Assembly (NCBI GenBank): GCA_937975765.1
Contig: CALJUR010000017.1
Coordinates: 1 to 64,000 of the forward strand
Direction: 5' to 3'
Length of the DNA stretch: 64,000 nt
Source: an uncultured Myxococcales bacterium
Lineage (GTDB): Bacteria; Myxococcota_A; UBA9042; DTJE01
Shown: piece by piece, positions 1 through 10,903 of the stretch
How positions within the stretch are numbered: the stretch's first letter is position 1
How the letters are laid out: every line of letters starts with the position of its first letter
Program-made: the position numbers and the translations under genes
Notes under the pieces: generated by a model
Told to the model about the DNA's origin: nothing
Seen by the model: the letters and a program-made list of their open reading frames with translations, nothing else
Database searches by the model: none

Positions 1-46
1 AGATCGTATTCGGTGACTGGAGTTCAGACGTGTGCTCTTCCGATCT
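1..46 (+). other. Illumina P7/read-2 adapter left in the assembly
   Basis: Bases 13-46 match the standard TruSeq read-2 adapter, beginning GTGACTGGAGTTCAGACGTG and ending at CCGATCT. Bases 1-4 (AGAT) match the end of the P7 oligo, and bases 5-12 sit where the 8-base index belongs. Genomic sequence therefore starts at about 47. Translating through the adapter gives the peptide TGVQTCALPI, a contaminant string often seen in databases. Confidence 0.97.
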
Positions 47-48
47 TC

Positions 49-1110
49 GTGGTTCGCCTCGCGCCGCTGGTGACGATCCTGCTGGCCGCGTCCTGCGCGA
101 TCTCCCCGGAACGTGCCGCCCGCGACCGGCTCCTGACCGGCATGGAGATCGCGGTCGGGCAGGCGCGCCACGTCGAGGCGGAGGCCACGGCCCGGGAACT
201 GCTGGAGGACCCCGGCCTCGCCCTGAGCGATCGCTGCGCCGCGCTGCTGGGCCTGGGACGCGCGCTGGACGGGCAGGGCCGTCCGGCCGAGGCCCTGGAC
301 GTCCTGGCGGTTCTGGGGCGCGATTGCGCTTCCCGCCCGGAGTCCGCGAGGGGGCTCCAGCAGGTGGCCCTGCTGGCCGCCCGGCTGGGGCGTCCGGAGG
401 TGGAGGATCGCGCCTGGTCCCGGGTCGTCACGGCCTTCCCCGACGATCCGGCCGCACTGCGCGCCGTGGATGAACTTTCGGCGCCGCGGGACCCGGGCCG
501 GACGCCGGTGTCGCGGGTCGCCCGGCTGCAAGGGTTGTACCGGCAGGTCCCCGATCGCGAGGTGTCGCCCTACCTGCTGGTGAAGGCGGCCCGCATCGTG
601 GAAGCCTCGGCGGCATCGAACCCGGCGGCCGCGGAACAGGCCTTCCCGCTGTACCGGCGCATCGTGCAGGCGCACCCGGACTCCCCCCAGGCGAACGACG
701 CCCTGCTGGCCATGGCCCGCCTGGCGCTGGCCGCGGGCCGTCCCGCCGAGGCGGCCGGATACGCCGAGCGCCTGCTGGCGCTGCGGGAGTGGTCCTTCCT
801 GATGGTCTCCTACGACACGGCCGTGTACCCCGCCGCCGCCTTCCTGCGGGCCGAGGCCGCCCGCGCGGCCGGCGAGTCGCCCGCCTCGGTCGCGGACTGG
901 TACGACGCCTTCGGCCGGTGGTTCCCGGAAGACCCCCGGGTCCCCCTGGCCCGCCTGCGCGCGGCGCGCGCCATCGAGGCCTCCGGCGATCTCCCGGACG
1001 CCCGCGCCCGTTTCCTGCGCCTGGTTGCGGACCATCCCGGCACCCCCTCCGCCCGCTGGGCCGACGACCACATGGCCGGTCGCGACCCGGGTCCGGAGCC
1101 GGTGCCGTGA
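49..1110 (+). CDS. TPR-containing lipoprotein (5' end at contig edge)
   Basis: A reading frame continues through the adapter, but the first genomic codons from GTG 49 already read [16 protein letters not shown]. This looks like a lipoprotein signal with an AASC lipobox, so the gene may be nearly complete. The true start cannot be proved because upstream DNA is missing. The remaining roughly 335 residues are Ala/Arg-rich helical repeats of TPR type, for example around [20 protein letters not shown] and [19 protein letters not shown], the latter resembling YbgF/BamD-like TPRs. A protein-interaction role on the periplasmic face is inferred. No catalytic motif is visible. A 181-base gap with a REP element and a promoter separates it from glyQ. 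Confidence 0.7.
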   Translation: MVRLAPLVTILLAASCAISPERAARDRLLTGMEIAVGQARHVEAEATARELLEDPGLALSDRCAALLGLGRALDGQGRPAEALDVLAVLGRDCASRPESARGLQQVALLAARLGRPEVEDRAWSRVVTAFPDDPAALRAVDELSAPRDPGRTPVSRVARLQGLYRQVPDREVSPYLLVKAARIVEASAASNPAAAEQAFPLYRRIVQAHPDSPQANDALLAMARLALAAGRPAEAAGYAERLLALREWSFLMVSYDTAVYPAAAFLRAEAARAAGESPASVADWYDAFGRWFPEDPRVPLARLRAARAIEASGDLPDARARFLRLVADHPGTPSARWADDHMAGRDPGPEPVP

Positions 1111-1178
1111 TGTCTTTTCTCGGCGATCGAGGCCGTCCGGAGGGTCCGGTCGGTGCAACCGGGCTTCGCGGGTTCGAG

Positions 1179-1206
1179 GAGGCGGGGGACGGGACCCCCG
1201 CCCTAC
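1179..1206 (-). repeat. REP-like palindrome, copy 1
   Basis: Read on the minus strand it is a GTAG head followed by arms GGCGGGGG and CCCCCGCC around a 6-base loop, then TC. The 8-base arms are perfect and the loop differs slightly from the other copies. It lies between the TPR lipoprotein gene and the glyQ promoter. Confidence 0.75.
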
Positions 1207-1237
1207 AAACCACTGGCAATTTCGGCCGCATCCTCCC

Positions 1238-1266
1238 TTGCGCCGGGTGGCCTGCTCTGATACCCT
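1238..1266 (+). promoter_or_regulatory. Candidate sigma-70 promoter of glyQ-glyS-ppdK
   Basis: A -35 TTGCGC at 1238-1243 is followed after 17 bases by a -10 TACCCT at 1261-1266, 25 bases upstream of the glyQ ATG. The same TTGNNN-17-TACCNT form precedes zapA. Confidence 0.4.
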
Positions 1267-1291
1267 TTCGCGGCCCCGAGGGAGGCTTTCG

Positions 1292-2140
1292 ATGACGTTC
1301 CAGGACGTGATCCTCCGGCTCCAGCAGTTCTGGGCCCAGCGAGGCTGCCTGATCACGCAGCCCTACGACCTGGAGAAGGGCGCCGGCACGTTCAACCCGA
1401 AGACTTTCCTGCGGTGCCTGGGACCGAAGCCCTGGAACTGCGCCTTCGTCGAACCGTCCCGCCGCCCGACCGACGGCCGCTACGGCGACAACCCCTTCCG
1501 GCTGCAGCACTACTACCAGTTCCAGGTGCTCCTGAAGCCCGCCCCGCACAACGTCCAGGAACTGTACCTGGAGAGCCTGTACGCGCTGGGCATCGACCCG
1601 CGCGAGCACGACATCCGGTTCGTCGAGGACGACTGGGAGTCGCCGACGCTGGGCGCCTGGGGCCTGGGCTGGGAGGTCTGGGTCGACGGCATGGAAGTCA
1701 CCCAGTTCACCTACTTCCAGCAGTGCGGCGGGTTCGACCTGAACCCCATCACCGCGGAACTGACGTACGGCCTGGAACGGATCACGATGTACCTGTCGGG
1801 CATCGACAACGTGTACGACCTGGAGTGGGGCCACGGCGTCAAGTACGGCGACGTGCACCACCGGTCGGAGGTCGAGTTCAGCACCTACAACTTCGAGCGC
1901 GCCGACGTCCCGCTGCACTTCGACCTGTTCAACCGGTACGAGGCCGAGTGCCAGCGCCTGCTGGCGATGGGCGACCAGGCCCTGCCGGCCTACGACTACT
2001 GCATGAAGTGTTCGCACGCATTCAACGTCCTGGACGCCCGCAGCGCCATCTCGGTGACCGAGCGCCAGTCGTACATCGGCCGCGTCCGGGCCCTGGCCCG
2101 CGGCTGCGCGAAGGCATACCTGGAGACCCAGGGCGGCTGA
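1292..2140 (+). CDS. glyQ: Glycine--tRNA ligase alpha subunit
   Basis: This is the 282-residue alpha subunit of the bacterial alpha2beta2 glycyl-tRNA synthetase. It carries the class II catalytic core that activates glycine in the cytoplasm. The N-terminal [17 protein letters not shown], then [14 protein letters not shown] and the [15 protein letters not shown] segment, are characteristic of GlyQ, and the length fits the family (about 280-305). The ATG at 1292 follows a GGGAGG Shine-Dalgarno. glyS starts 52 bases downstream, so the two subunits are co-transcribed. Confidence 0.97.
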   Translation: MTFQDVILRLQQFWAQRGCLITQPYDLEKGAGTFNPKTFLRCLGPKPWNCAFVEPSRRPTDGRYGDNPFRLQHYYQFQVLLKPAPHNVQELYLESLYALGIDPREHDIRFVEDDWESPTLGAWGLGWEVWVDGMEVTQFTYFQQCGGFDLNPITAELTYGLERITMYLSGIDNVYDLEWGHGVKYGDVHHRSEVEFSTYNFERADVPLHFDLFNRYEAECQRLLAMGDQALPAYDYCMKCSHAFNVLDARSAISVTERQSYIGRVRALARGCAKAYLETQGG

Positions 2141-2192
2141 CCGAAGACCTTCCCGCGGCCGAACGGGGCCGCGGTCCGGAGGACAAGGAGCG

Positions 2193-4337
2193 ATGGAGAC
2201 GCGTGACCTCCTGCTGGAGATCGGCACCGAGGAGATCCCGGCCCGGATGCTGGACAACGGCGTCGCCGACCTGGCGCGCCTGCTGTCCGAGGCCGTCGAG
2301 GCCGCCGGGCTGCCCCCCGCGGGCGTTCAGACCTTCGCCACCCCACGCCGGCTGGACGTGTGCCTGGCCGGCCTGGCCGTGCGCCAGGCGGATCGCGAGG
2401 AGGTCCTGACCGGCCCGCTGGTGTCCGTGGCGTTCGGCCCGGACGGCGCCCCCACCAAGGTTGGCGAAGGGTTCGCACGGTCCCGCGGCGTGGCCCCCGA
2501 GGCCCTGGAACGCGTCGCCGGCCCGAAGGGCGAGGTCGTCGCGGTCCGCAGGGCCATCGCCGGCCGCCCGACGATCGAGGTGCTGTCCGAGGTGCTGCCG
2601 GCGGTCCTGGCCCGGCTGGCCTTCCCGAAGTCGATGCGCTGGGGCGCCGGCGTCGGCCCGTTCGTGCGGCCGGTGCACTGGATCGCCTGCCTGTTCGGCA
2701 CCGAGATCGTCCCCTTCGCGTTCGTCGGCATCGCGTCGGGTCGCTTCACGCGCGGCCACCGTTTCCTGTTCCCGGACCCGGTGGACCTGCCGGACCCGTC
2801 GGCCTACGAATCCACGCTGCGTGCCCGGGGCGTCGAACCGCTGCCCGCCGCCCGCAAGGCCGTCATCGTGGCCGCCCTGCAGGCCGCCGAGCGCGACACC
2901 GGATTCCGCTTCCTGAAGAACGACGGGTTGCTGCACGAGGTGTCGAACCTGGTCGAATCGCCGGTCTTCGCGATCGCGAAGTTCGACCCCGACTTCCTGC
3001 GCCTGCCGCGCGAGGTGCTGGTCACCGCGATGGGCACGCACCTGCGCTTCTTCGCGATGGAGGACGCCGCCGGGCACCTGGTGCCGTCGTTCGGCGTGGT
3101 CAGCAACACGAAGGCCCGCGACATGGCCGTCGTGGCCAGCGGCAACCAGCGCGTGCTGGCCGCCCGCCTGTACGACGCGCGCTTCTTCTACCAGCAGGAC
3201 CGCAAGCACGGCCTGCCCGCGATGCGAGACCGCCTGCCGGAACGGCTGTTCCTGAAAGGCGTGGGCGACATGGCGGTCAAGGCGGGGTGGGTGAAGGACC
3301 TGGCCCTGCGCCTGTGCGACGCGGCCGGGGTGGACGGCGAGGCCCGCGCGACGCTGTCCGAGGCCGCCGGCCTGGCCAAGGCCGACCTGATGTCCGCGAT
3401 GGTCGGCGAATTCCCGGAACTGCAGGGCATCATGGGCGCGTACTACGCCCGCCCGCACGGCGAACCGGAGACCCCCGTCGCCACCGCGATCCGGGAACAC
3501 TATCTCCCGCGCTTCTCGGGCGACGAGATCCCGTCCACCACCGCCGGCGCCCTGCTGGCGGTCGCGGACCGGCTGGACAGCGTCTACCGCTGCTTCAAGG
3601 CCGGCGCGATCCCGACCGGCTCGAAGGACCCGCTGGCCCTGCGCCGCGCCGCGATCGGCCTGCTGCGCATCGTGATGGGGCGTCCCGAGTTGCAGTCCCT
3701 GTCGCTGGGCCGCATTCTGGCGGCGATCGACGACGAGAAGGCGTGCACGGTCACCCCGCAACTGGAGTCCTTCTTCGAGGACCGCTTCCGCGGCATCCTG
3801 GCCGAGGACTTCGGGGTCCCGACGGACTTCGCCAACGCCATCGCGCCGCTGCTGGCGTCGGGCGCCCCCGGCGACCTGGCCGTCCGCGCCCGCGCGCTGT
3901 CCGAGTTCGCGGCCGGCACGTCGGACTTCCGCGACTTCCTGGACAACGTGTTCAAGCGCGTCGGCAACCTGCTGAAGCAGGCGGACGACAAGGTCCCCGG
4001 CTGGCGCGATGCCGCCCAGGCGGCCGGGCTGCTGGACGTCGAGGCGGACCACGGCACGGCGCTGGCGCACGACCTGGAGAAGGAGGTCGAGGCCACCCGC
4101 CACGCGGCGCTGGGGGCCTACCACGGCGCCCGGGAAACGGGCGCCTACGCGGACCTGATCGCGGCGCTGTACTCGTTCAAGGACCCCCTGGCACGGTTCT
4201 TCGGCACGGGCCGCGACGGCGTCCCGGTGCTCATCGAGGCCGACGAGGGCAAGCGGCTGGCGCGCCTCGCGCTGCTCCACCGCGTCCAGGCCCTCTTCGA
4301 TTGGTTTGCCGAGTTCGGCAGGATCTCAACGAGGTGA
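2193..4337 (+). CDS. glyS: Glycine--tRNA ligase beta subunit
   Basis: The 714-residue beta subunit of glycyl-tRNA synthetase provides tRNA recognition and a C-terminal DALR-type anticodon-binding domain. The start LLLEIGTEEIPARM is the family signature, and HEVSNLVESPV plus FDPDFLRLPREVL follow in the usual order. Length is slightly above the common 690. The ATG has an AAGGAG ribosome site. The stop lies four bases before the ppdK ATG, which suggests translational coupling. Confidence 0.97.
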   Translation: METRDLLLEIGTEEIPARMLDNGVADLARLLSEAVEAAGLPPAGVQTFATPRRLDVCLAGLAVRQADREEVLTGPLVSVAFGPDGAPTKVGEGFARSRGVAPEALERVAGPKGEVVAVRRAIAGRPTIEVLSEVLPAVLARLAFPKSMRWGAGVGPFVRPVHWIACLFGTEIVPFAFVGIASGRFTRGHRFLFPDPVDLPDPSAYESTLRARGVEPLPAARKAVIVAALQAAERDTGFRFLKNDGLLHEVSNLVESPVFAIAKFDPDFLRLPREVLVTAMGTHLRFFAMEDAAGHLVPSFGVVSNTKARDMAVVASGNQRVLAARLYDARFFYQQDRKHGLPAMRDRLPERLFLKGVGDMAVKAGWVKDLALRLCDAAGVDGEARATLSEAAGLAKADLMSAMVGEFPELQGIMGAYYARPHGEPETPVATAIREHYLPRFSGDEIPSTTAGALLAVADRLDSVYRCFKAGAIPTGSKDPLALRRAAIGLLRIVMGRPELQSLSLGRILAAIDDEKACTVTPQLESFFEDRFRGILAEDFGVPTDFANAIAPLLASGAPGDLAVRARALSEFAAGTSDFRDFLDNVFKRVGNLLKQADDKVPGWRDAAQAAGLLDVEADHGTALAHDLEKEVEATRHAALGAYHGARETGAYADLIAALYSFKDPLARFFGTGRDGVPVLIEADEGKRLARLALLHRVQALFDWFAEFGRISTR

Positions 4338-4341
4338 CGTG

Positions 4342-7095
<2,754 letters not shown>

Positions 7096-7098
7096 CGC

Positions 7099-8403
7099 AT
7101 GGAACGGCTCCGGACGGTCCGGGAGGCGGCCTCCCGGGTTCTGCGACACGGCCCCGTCGTGCCGGGGATTCGCGGCGGGACCCTCCCGGCCGTCCGGACG
7201 GCTTCCGTGCTGGCGATCTCGCTGCTGGCGGCCTGCGGGTCGATGCGCGGCGAGGTCCCCGACTTCAAGGCCTTCTCGTACCCGACGGCCGTCGTGGCGG
7301 ACCCGTCGGGAGACACGGTCTACGTCGTCTCCACGAACTTCGACAGCCGGTGGCAGTACGGCTGGGTCTCGCCGATCGACGCCCGCACTTCCACGATCCT
7401 CGATGCGGGGGCGGTCGAGACCGGGTCGTTCGCGGGCGAGCCGGCCTTCTCGGTCGAGACGGACGCGGTCCGGATGGTCCTGCCCGTCCGCGACGACAAC
7501 AGCGTCGTGCTGATCGACCGAACCACGGACGGCGTCGGCGTGCCGGCGCTGTCCTGCGGCGATGCGGGTGACGACGGCCGCAGGCGCTGCGACGGGGACA
7601 GCAGCATCCCGCTGGACGGCCTGGCGAAGGACGAGGACGGCGAGGACATCGAGGCGGACGATCCATACGCGGTCGCGATCGGCGCGCCGGTGGTGGTGCC
7701 GGGCGACGCCGGGGGGCCGGACACGCTGGAACGCCCGCTGTACGTCGGCAGCCTGCAGTACGGCACGGTGCTGCTGTTCTCGATGAAGGAAGGCGGCAAG
7801 CCGGTGTACCAGGGCTACCAGGTGCTGCAGGAAGGCCTGCACACGCTGATCGAGTGGCCCCTGTCCGACGACGAGCGCGTGCTGCTGGCCAGCACCCGGC
7901 TGGGCAACTCGATCCACGTGGTGCGGGTCCGGCACGCCGGGGGGACCTGGAGCGCACGGGTGGACCGATCCCTGGTCCTGCCCGTCTCGACGTCGACCGG
8001 CGACTACGTTCGCGGGATGGCGCTGTCGAAGCGCGGGCCGGTCGTGTACGCGGCCTACCGCGCCCCGTCGTCGCTGGCCATCCTGGACCTGGCCGCGGAC
8101 GGCCGCCCGTCGCTTCGCCAGCTGGTGGCGCTGGGAGGCGAGCCGTCCGGCGTGGCCGTGCACGCCCCGGACGGCGGTCCCGAACTGGTCTACGTCACCG
8201 ACTTCGGCGGCGACGCGGTCTACGTGGTCGACCCGTCGATCCCGGCCGTCGTCGACCGCTTCCTGGTGGGGCAGGGGCCCTACGGGATCGCGATCGCCGC
8301 GGACCGCGCGTTCGTCGCGAACTTCGAGGACCAGGATGTCAGCGTCGTGCCGCTGGGCCTCGACGACCCGGACCGGCATCGCGAAACGAAGAGGCTTCCG
8401 TGA
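7099..8403 (+). CDS. Lipoprotein with YVTN-like beta-propeller repeats
   Basis: This 434-residue protein starts three bases after ppdK. A long positively charged N-terminus leads to the lipobox SLLAACG (Cys46). The true start may therefore be an internal codon nearer the signal. The body contains repeats such as YPTAVVADPSGDTVYVVS, ELVYVTDFGGDAVYVVDP and PYGIAIAADRAFVANFEDQD, which resemble the blades of YncE/YVTN beta-propellers. Surface or periplasmic location and ligand binding are inferred. No enzyme motif is seen. It overlaps the next lipoprotein gene by four bases (GTGA), so the two probably act together. Confidence 0.75.
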   Translation: MERLRTVREAASRVLRHGPVVPGIRGGTLPAVRTASVLAISLLAACGSMRGEVPDFKAFSYPTAVVADPSGDTVYVVSTNFDSRWQYGWVSPIDARTSTILDAGAVETGSFAGEPAFSVETDAVRMVLPVRDDNSVVLIDRTTDGVGVPALSCGDAGDDGRRRCDGDSSIPLDGLAKDEDGEDIEADDPYAVAIGAPVVVPGDAGGPDTLERPLYVGSLQYGTVLLFSMKEGGKPVYQGYQVLQEGLHTLIEWPLSDDERVLLASTRLGNSIHVVRVRHAGGTWSARVDRSLVLPVSTSTGDYVRGMALSKRGPVVYAAYRAPSSLAILDLAADGRPSLRQLVALGGEPSGVAVHAPDGGPELVYVTDFGGDAVYVVDPSIPAVVDRFLVGQGPYGIAIAADRAFVANFEDQDVSVVPLGLDDPDRHRETKRLP

Positions 8404-10673
8404 ATCGCAACACGATCCTCGCGGCGGCCATGGCCGTCCTGGCGTGCCTGGCGTGCAGCACCACCGAGAACTCCCCCACCCGCATCCTGCGGCGCCCGAT
8501 CTCGCTGGCGATGACCTGCGAGGACGCGTCGGGTGCCGCGGTCCCGCTGGCCTCCTGCGAACAGGAAGGCAACACGGCCCTCAGCTGGGTGCTGGATGCC
8601 GATGCCCGCGGGGTCTCGATCGCGGTCGCGGAGTCCGGCGACCATTTCGACGCCGACCTCTTCCAGCCGGGGTTCACCGCGCTGCCGATCGGCGGGGACG
8701 GCATCGCGATCCGGGCGACCGCGGGTTCCGACCGGGTGATCGTGGCGCTGCGCCGGGACGATTCGACGGGCCAGCCCGGCATCGCCTGGATCGCGCCTTC
8801 GCAACTGGAGTCGGGCGTCCCGTGGTCGAGGGCCCCGCTGCCGTGCCAGCCGCGGGACGTCCAGGTCGCCACGATCGTCCCGGCGGGCGCCGGGGACGGC
8901 CAGCCCGTGGAGTCCCTGCTGCTGGCATACGACTGTGCGGCCCTGACCGGGATCGCGGCGTTCCCGATCGACTCGCTGGCGGAGACGGCCGAACCGCGCA
9001 CCGGCGAACGACGCTACCCGCTGCCCGCCCCGCCCCGCGCCTTTTCGGTGCGTGCCGACGGCGCCGCGGCCTGGGTCTCGCTGGCGGTCGACACCGGCGA
9101 CCACGTGGCGAGGATCGACCTGTCGAAGGACCCCTCGGACGCCTCTGCCGTGCGCACCGCCCCGTTGATGGCGGCCGTTCCCGCCGCCGCCCAGCCGATC
9201 CCGGGATGCCCCGCGGGGACGATCGCGCCGGGACCGCTGACGGTCGGCGCTCCCGTGGCGACCCCCGACGGCGCCTTCGCATACGTGCCCCTGGTGCGGC
9301 CGCCCTCCGTGGCCGTGTTCGACGACGACCTGGACCGGATCGACGCGAACGCAGCGGCCGGGGGCCTGGAGGGCTCGGGCCGCGAGCTGCTGCAGCGCGT
9401 CGGCGTGAAGGACATCCCGATGGACGCCCCCGCCCGCTCGATCGCGATGGCCGACCTGGGCCAGCAGGAGGACGAGGACGACGACAGCGTGATGCTGCAG
9501 AAGGGCGTCCGCGCGCTGGTGGCGCTGCAGGACGGATCGATCGCCCGGGTCGTGGTGACGCCGCCGCAGGTCGTGCTGGAGGACGGCACGATCGGGATCG
9601 ACCCGAAGAACGCGGTCCCGCACCGGATCGAGGTGGAGGATCTGGACGACGACGGCCGGGACGAGGGTTCCACCGCGCAGATGCCCGTGCTGCGGGTCGG
9701 CGACCAGGTCTACGAGCGTGGCATCGTGCAATTCAAGGAGTTCCCGTCGTTCGGGTCCCCTGAGATCGCGTCGGATACCCGGCGGGAGGACGCCTCGATC
9801 TACTACGGGATCCGGTTCAACGGCGACCTGGCGAACGAACTGACGGAGACGTGGGAGGCGACGTACGAGGGCATCCTGCCCGGCGCGTCCGGCTGCGGCC
9901 TGCTGGAGACCGAGCCGGGGGCGGACACGGCCGCCTTCTTCCGGGATCCTGCCGCGGACTTCTGCGCGCTGGGCGTCTCGGAGGCGCAGGGCGTGTTCCC
10001 CGGGGACGTGCTGGTGCTGCACCTCGACCACGGCGACGACTGCGACCCGTCCGGGGCCGGGGTCCTGGAGTATCGCGTCGCGTCGGTGAAGGCGCACCGG
10101 CTGGCCCTCGAACCCGCCTACGTGTCGCTTCCGCTGCCGGCCGCCGGCTGCCACGCCGAGCAGCCGCTGTCCTACGAGGTCCGCGCCTCCGAATCCTGGA
10201 CCTTCGTGGGCACGCAGTCCGGCTTCCTGCACAACCGCGCCTCCGACGGCGAGGAGTGCGTAACCCGGGCCGACGCGAATCCCCGGTTCACCGGCCGGGC
10301 ACTGACCACCCTGCCCGAGGACGGGGGCACCGAGGTCCAGGCCTGCCCGATCCGCCTGGGCGATACGAGAATCGGAATCGACGGCGGCGGTGGATGGGAG
10401 AAGTACCGCTTCCAGAACCCCTCGTTCTCCCTGAACGTGGTGCCGGGCTGCAGGGTCGATTCGCGGAACCGCAAGTACTGGATTCCCCCGGTCCGCGATA
10501 CGCGGCTGACGTTCACCGCCGCGACGGGGTACGACGAGATGTTCCTCGGCGCGGGCGGCCTGCCCGAGGACATGGTGGTCGTCGGGACCACCATGTACAC
10601 GGTGGATTCCGCGACCGGGCTGGTGTACATGTACGACGTCCCCGGCAACGAGATCGCGGATTCGTGGTACTGA
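8400..10673 (+). CDS. Large lipoprotein of unknown function
   Basis: The 757-residue protein starts at a GTG overlapping the previous stop. Its signal MNRNTILAAAMAVLACLACS offers two lipidatable cysteines (16 and 19). It then has scattered propeller-like strands, for example GIDP and PDGAFAYVPLVRPPSVAVFDDD, and an acidic run QQEDEDDDSV. Several paired cysteines occur in the C-terminal half. No family was recognised. Overlap with the YVTN-like lipoprotein suggests a two-component surface assembly. The operon probably reads through from ppdK, or has an unseen internal promoter. Confidence 0.75.
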   Translation: MNRNTILAAAMAVLACLACSTTENSPTRILRRPISLAMTCEDASGAAVPLASCEQEGNTALSWVLDADARGVSIAVAESGDHFDADLFQPGFTALPIGGDGIAIRATAGSDRVIVALRRDDSTGQPGIAWIAPSQLESGVPWSRAPLPCQPRDVQVATIVPAGAGDGQPVESLLLAYDCAALTGIAAFPIDSLAETAEPRTGERRYPLPAPPRAFSVRADGAAAWVSLAVDTGDHVARIDLSKDPSDASAVRTAPLMAAVPAAAQPIPGCPAGTIAPGPLTVGAPVATPDGAFAYVPLVRPPSVAVFDDDLDRIDANAAAGGLEGSGRELLQRVGVKDIPMDAPARSIAMADLGQQEDEDDDSVMLQKGVRALVALQDGSIARVVVTPPQVVLEDGTIGIDPKNAVPHRIEVEDLDDDGRDEGSTAQMPVLRVGDQVYERGIVQFKEFPSFGSPEIASDTRREDASIYYGIRFNGDLANELTETWEATYEGILPGASGCGLLETEPGADTAAFFRDPAADFCALGVSEAQGVFPGDVLVLHLDHGDDCDPSGAGVLEYRVASVKAHRLALEPAYVSLPLPAAGCHAEQPLSYEVRASESWTFVGTQSGFLHNRASDGEECVTRADANPRFTGRALTTLPEDGGTEVQACPIRLGDTRIGIDGGGGWEKYRFQNPSFSLNVVPGCRVDSRNRKYWIPPVRDTRLTFTAATGYDEMFLGAGGLPEDMVVVGTTMYTVDSATGLVYMYDVPGNEIADSWY

Positions 10674-10813
10674 TCCCGCGGCCCGCAAGGGCCTCCCGCG
10701 GCGACCCTCCCTCGGCCCCCGACCTCCCCCCGGAACCGTCACGCGTCGCTGCAGCCCGGACTTCGCAGGGGAATTCCGCCGGTTGGGTGGCTCCGGACCC
10801 GGGTAAAATTCCG

Positions 10814-10842
10814 TTGACTTTTTTGGTGCGCGCCTTGATAAA
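10814..10842 (+). promoter_or_regulatory. Sigma-70 promoter of the vWA/TPR cluster
   Basis: TTGACT at 10814-10819, a 17-base spacer, then GATAAA at 10837-10842. This AT-rich island stands out in the GC-rich surroundings. It lies 62 bases upstream of the vWA lipoprotein ATG and probably drives transcription of the downstream envelope cluster. Confidence 0.7.
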
Positions 10843-10903
10843 CTACCGCGGCGAACGGAGGCGGGGCGGATCCCCGTCTGAATCTTCAAGCGGAGTGGGA
10901 CTC

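Noticed and set aside
13..48. GTG start at 13 for the first gene
   Set aside because: It lies inside Illumina adapter sequence.
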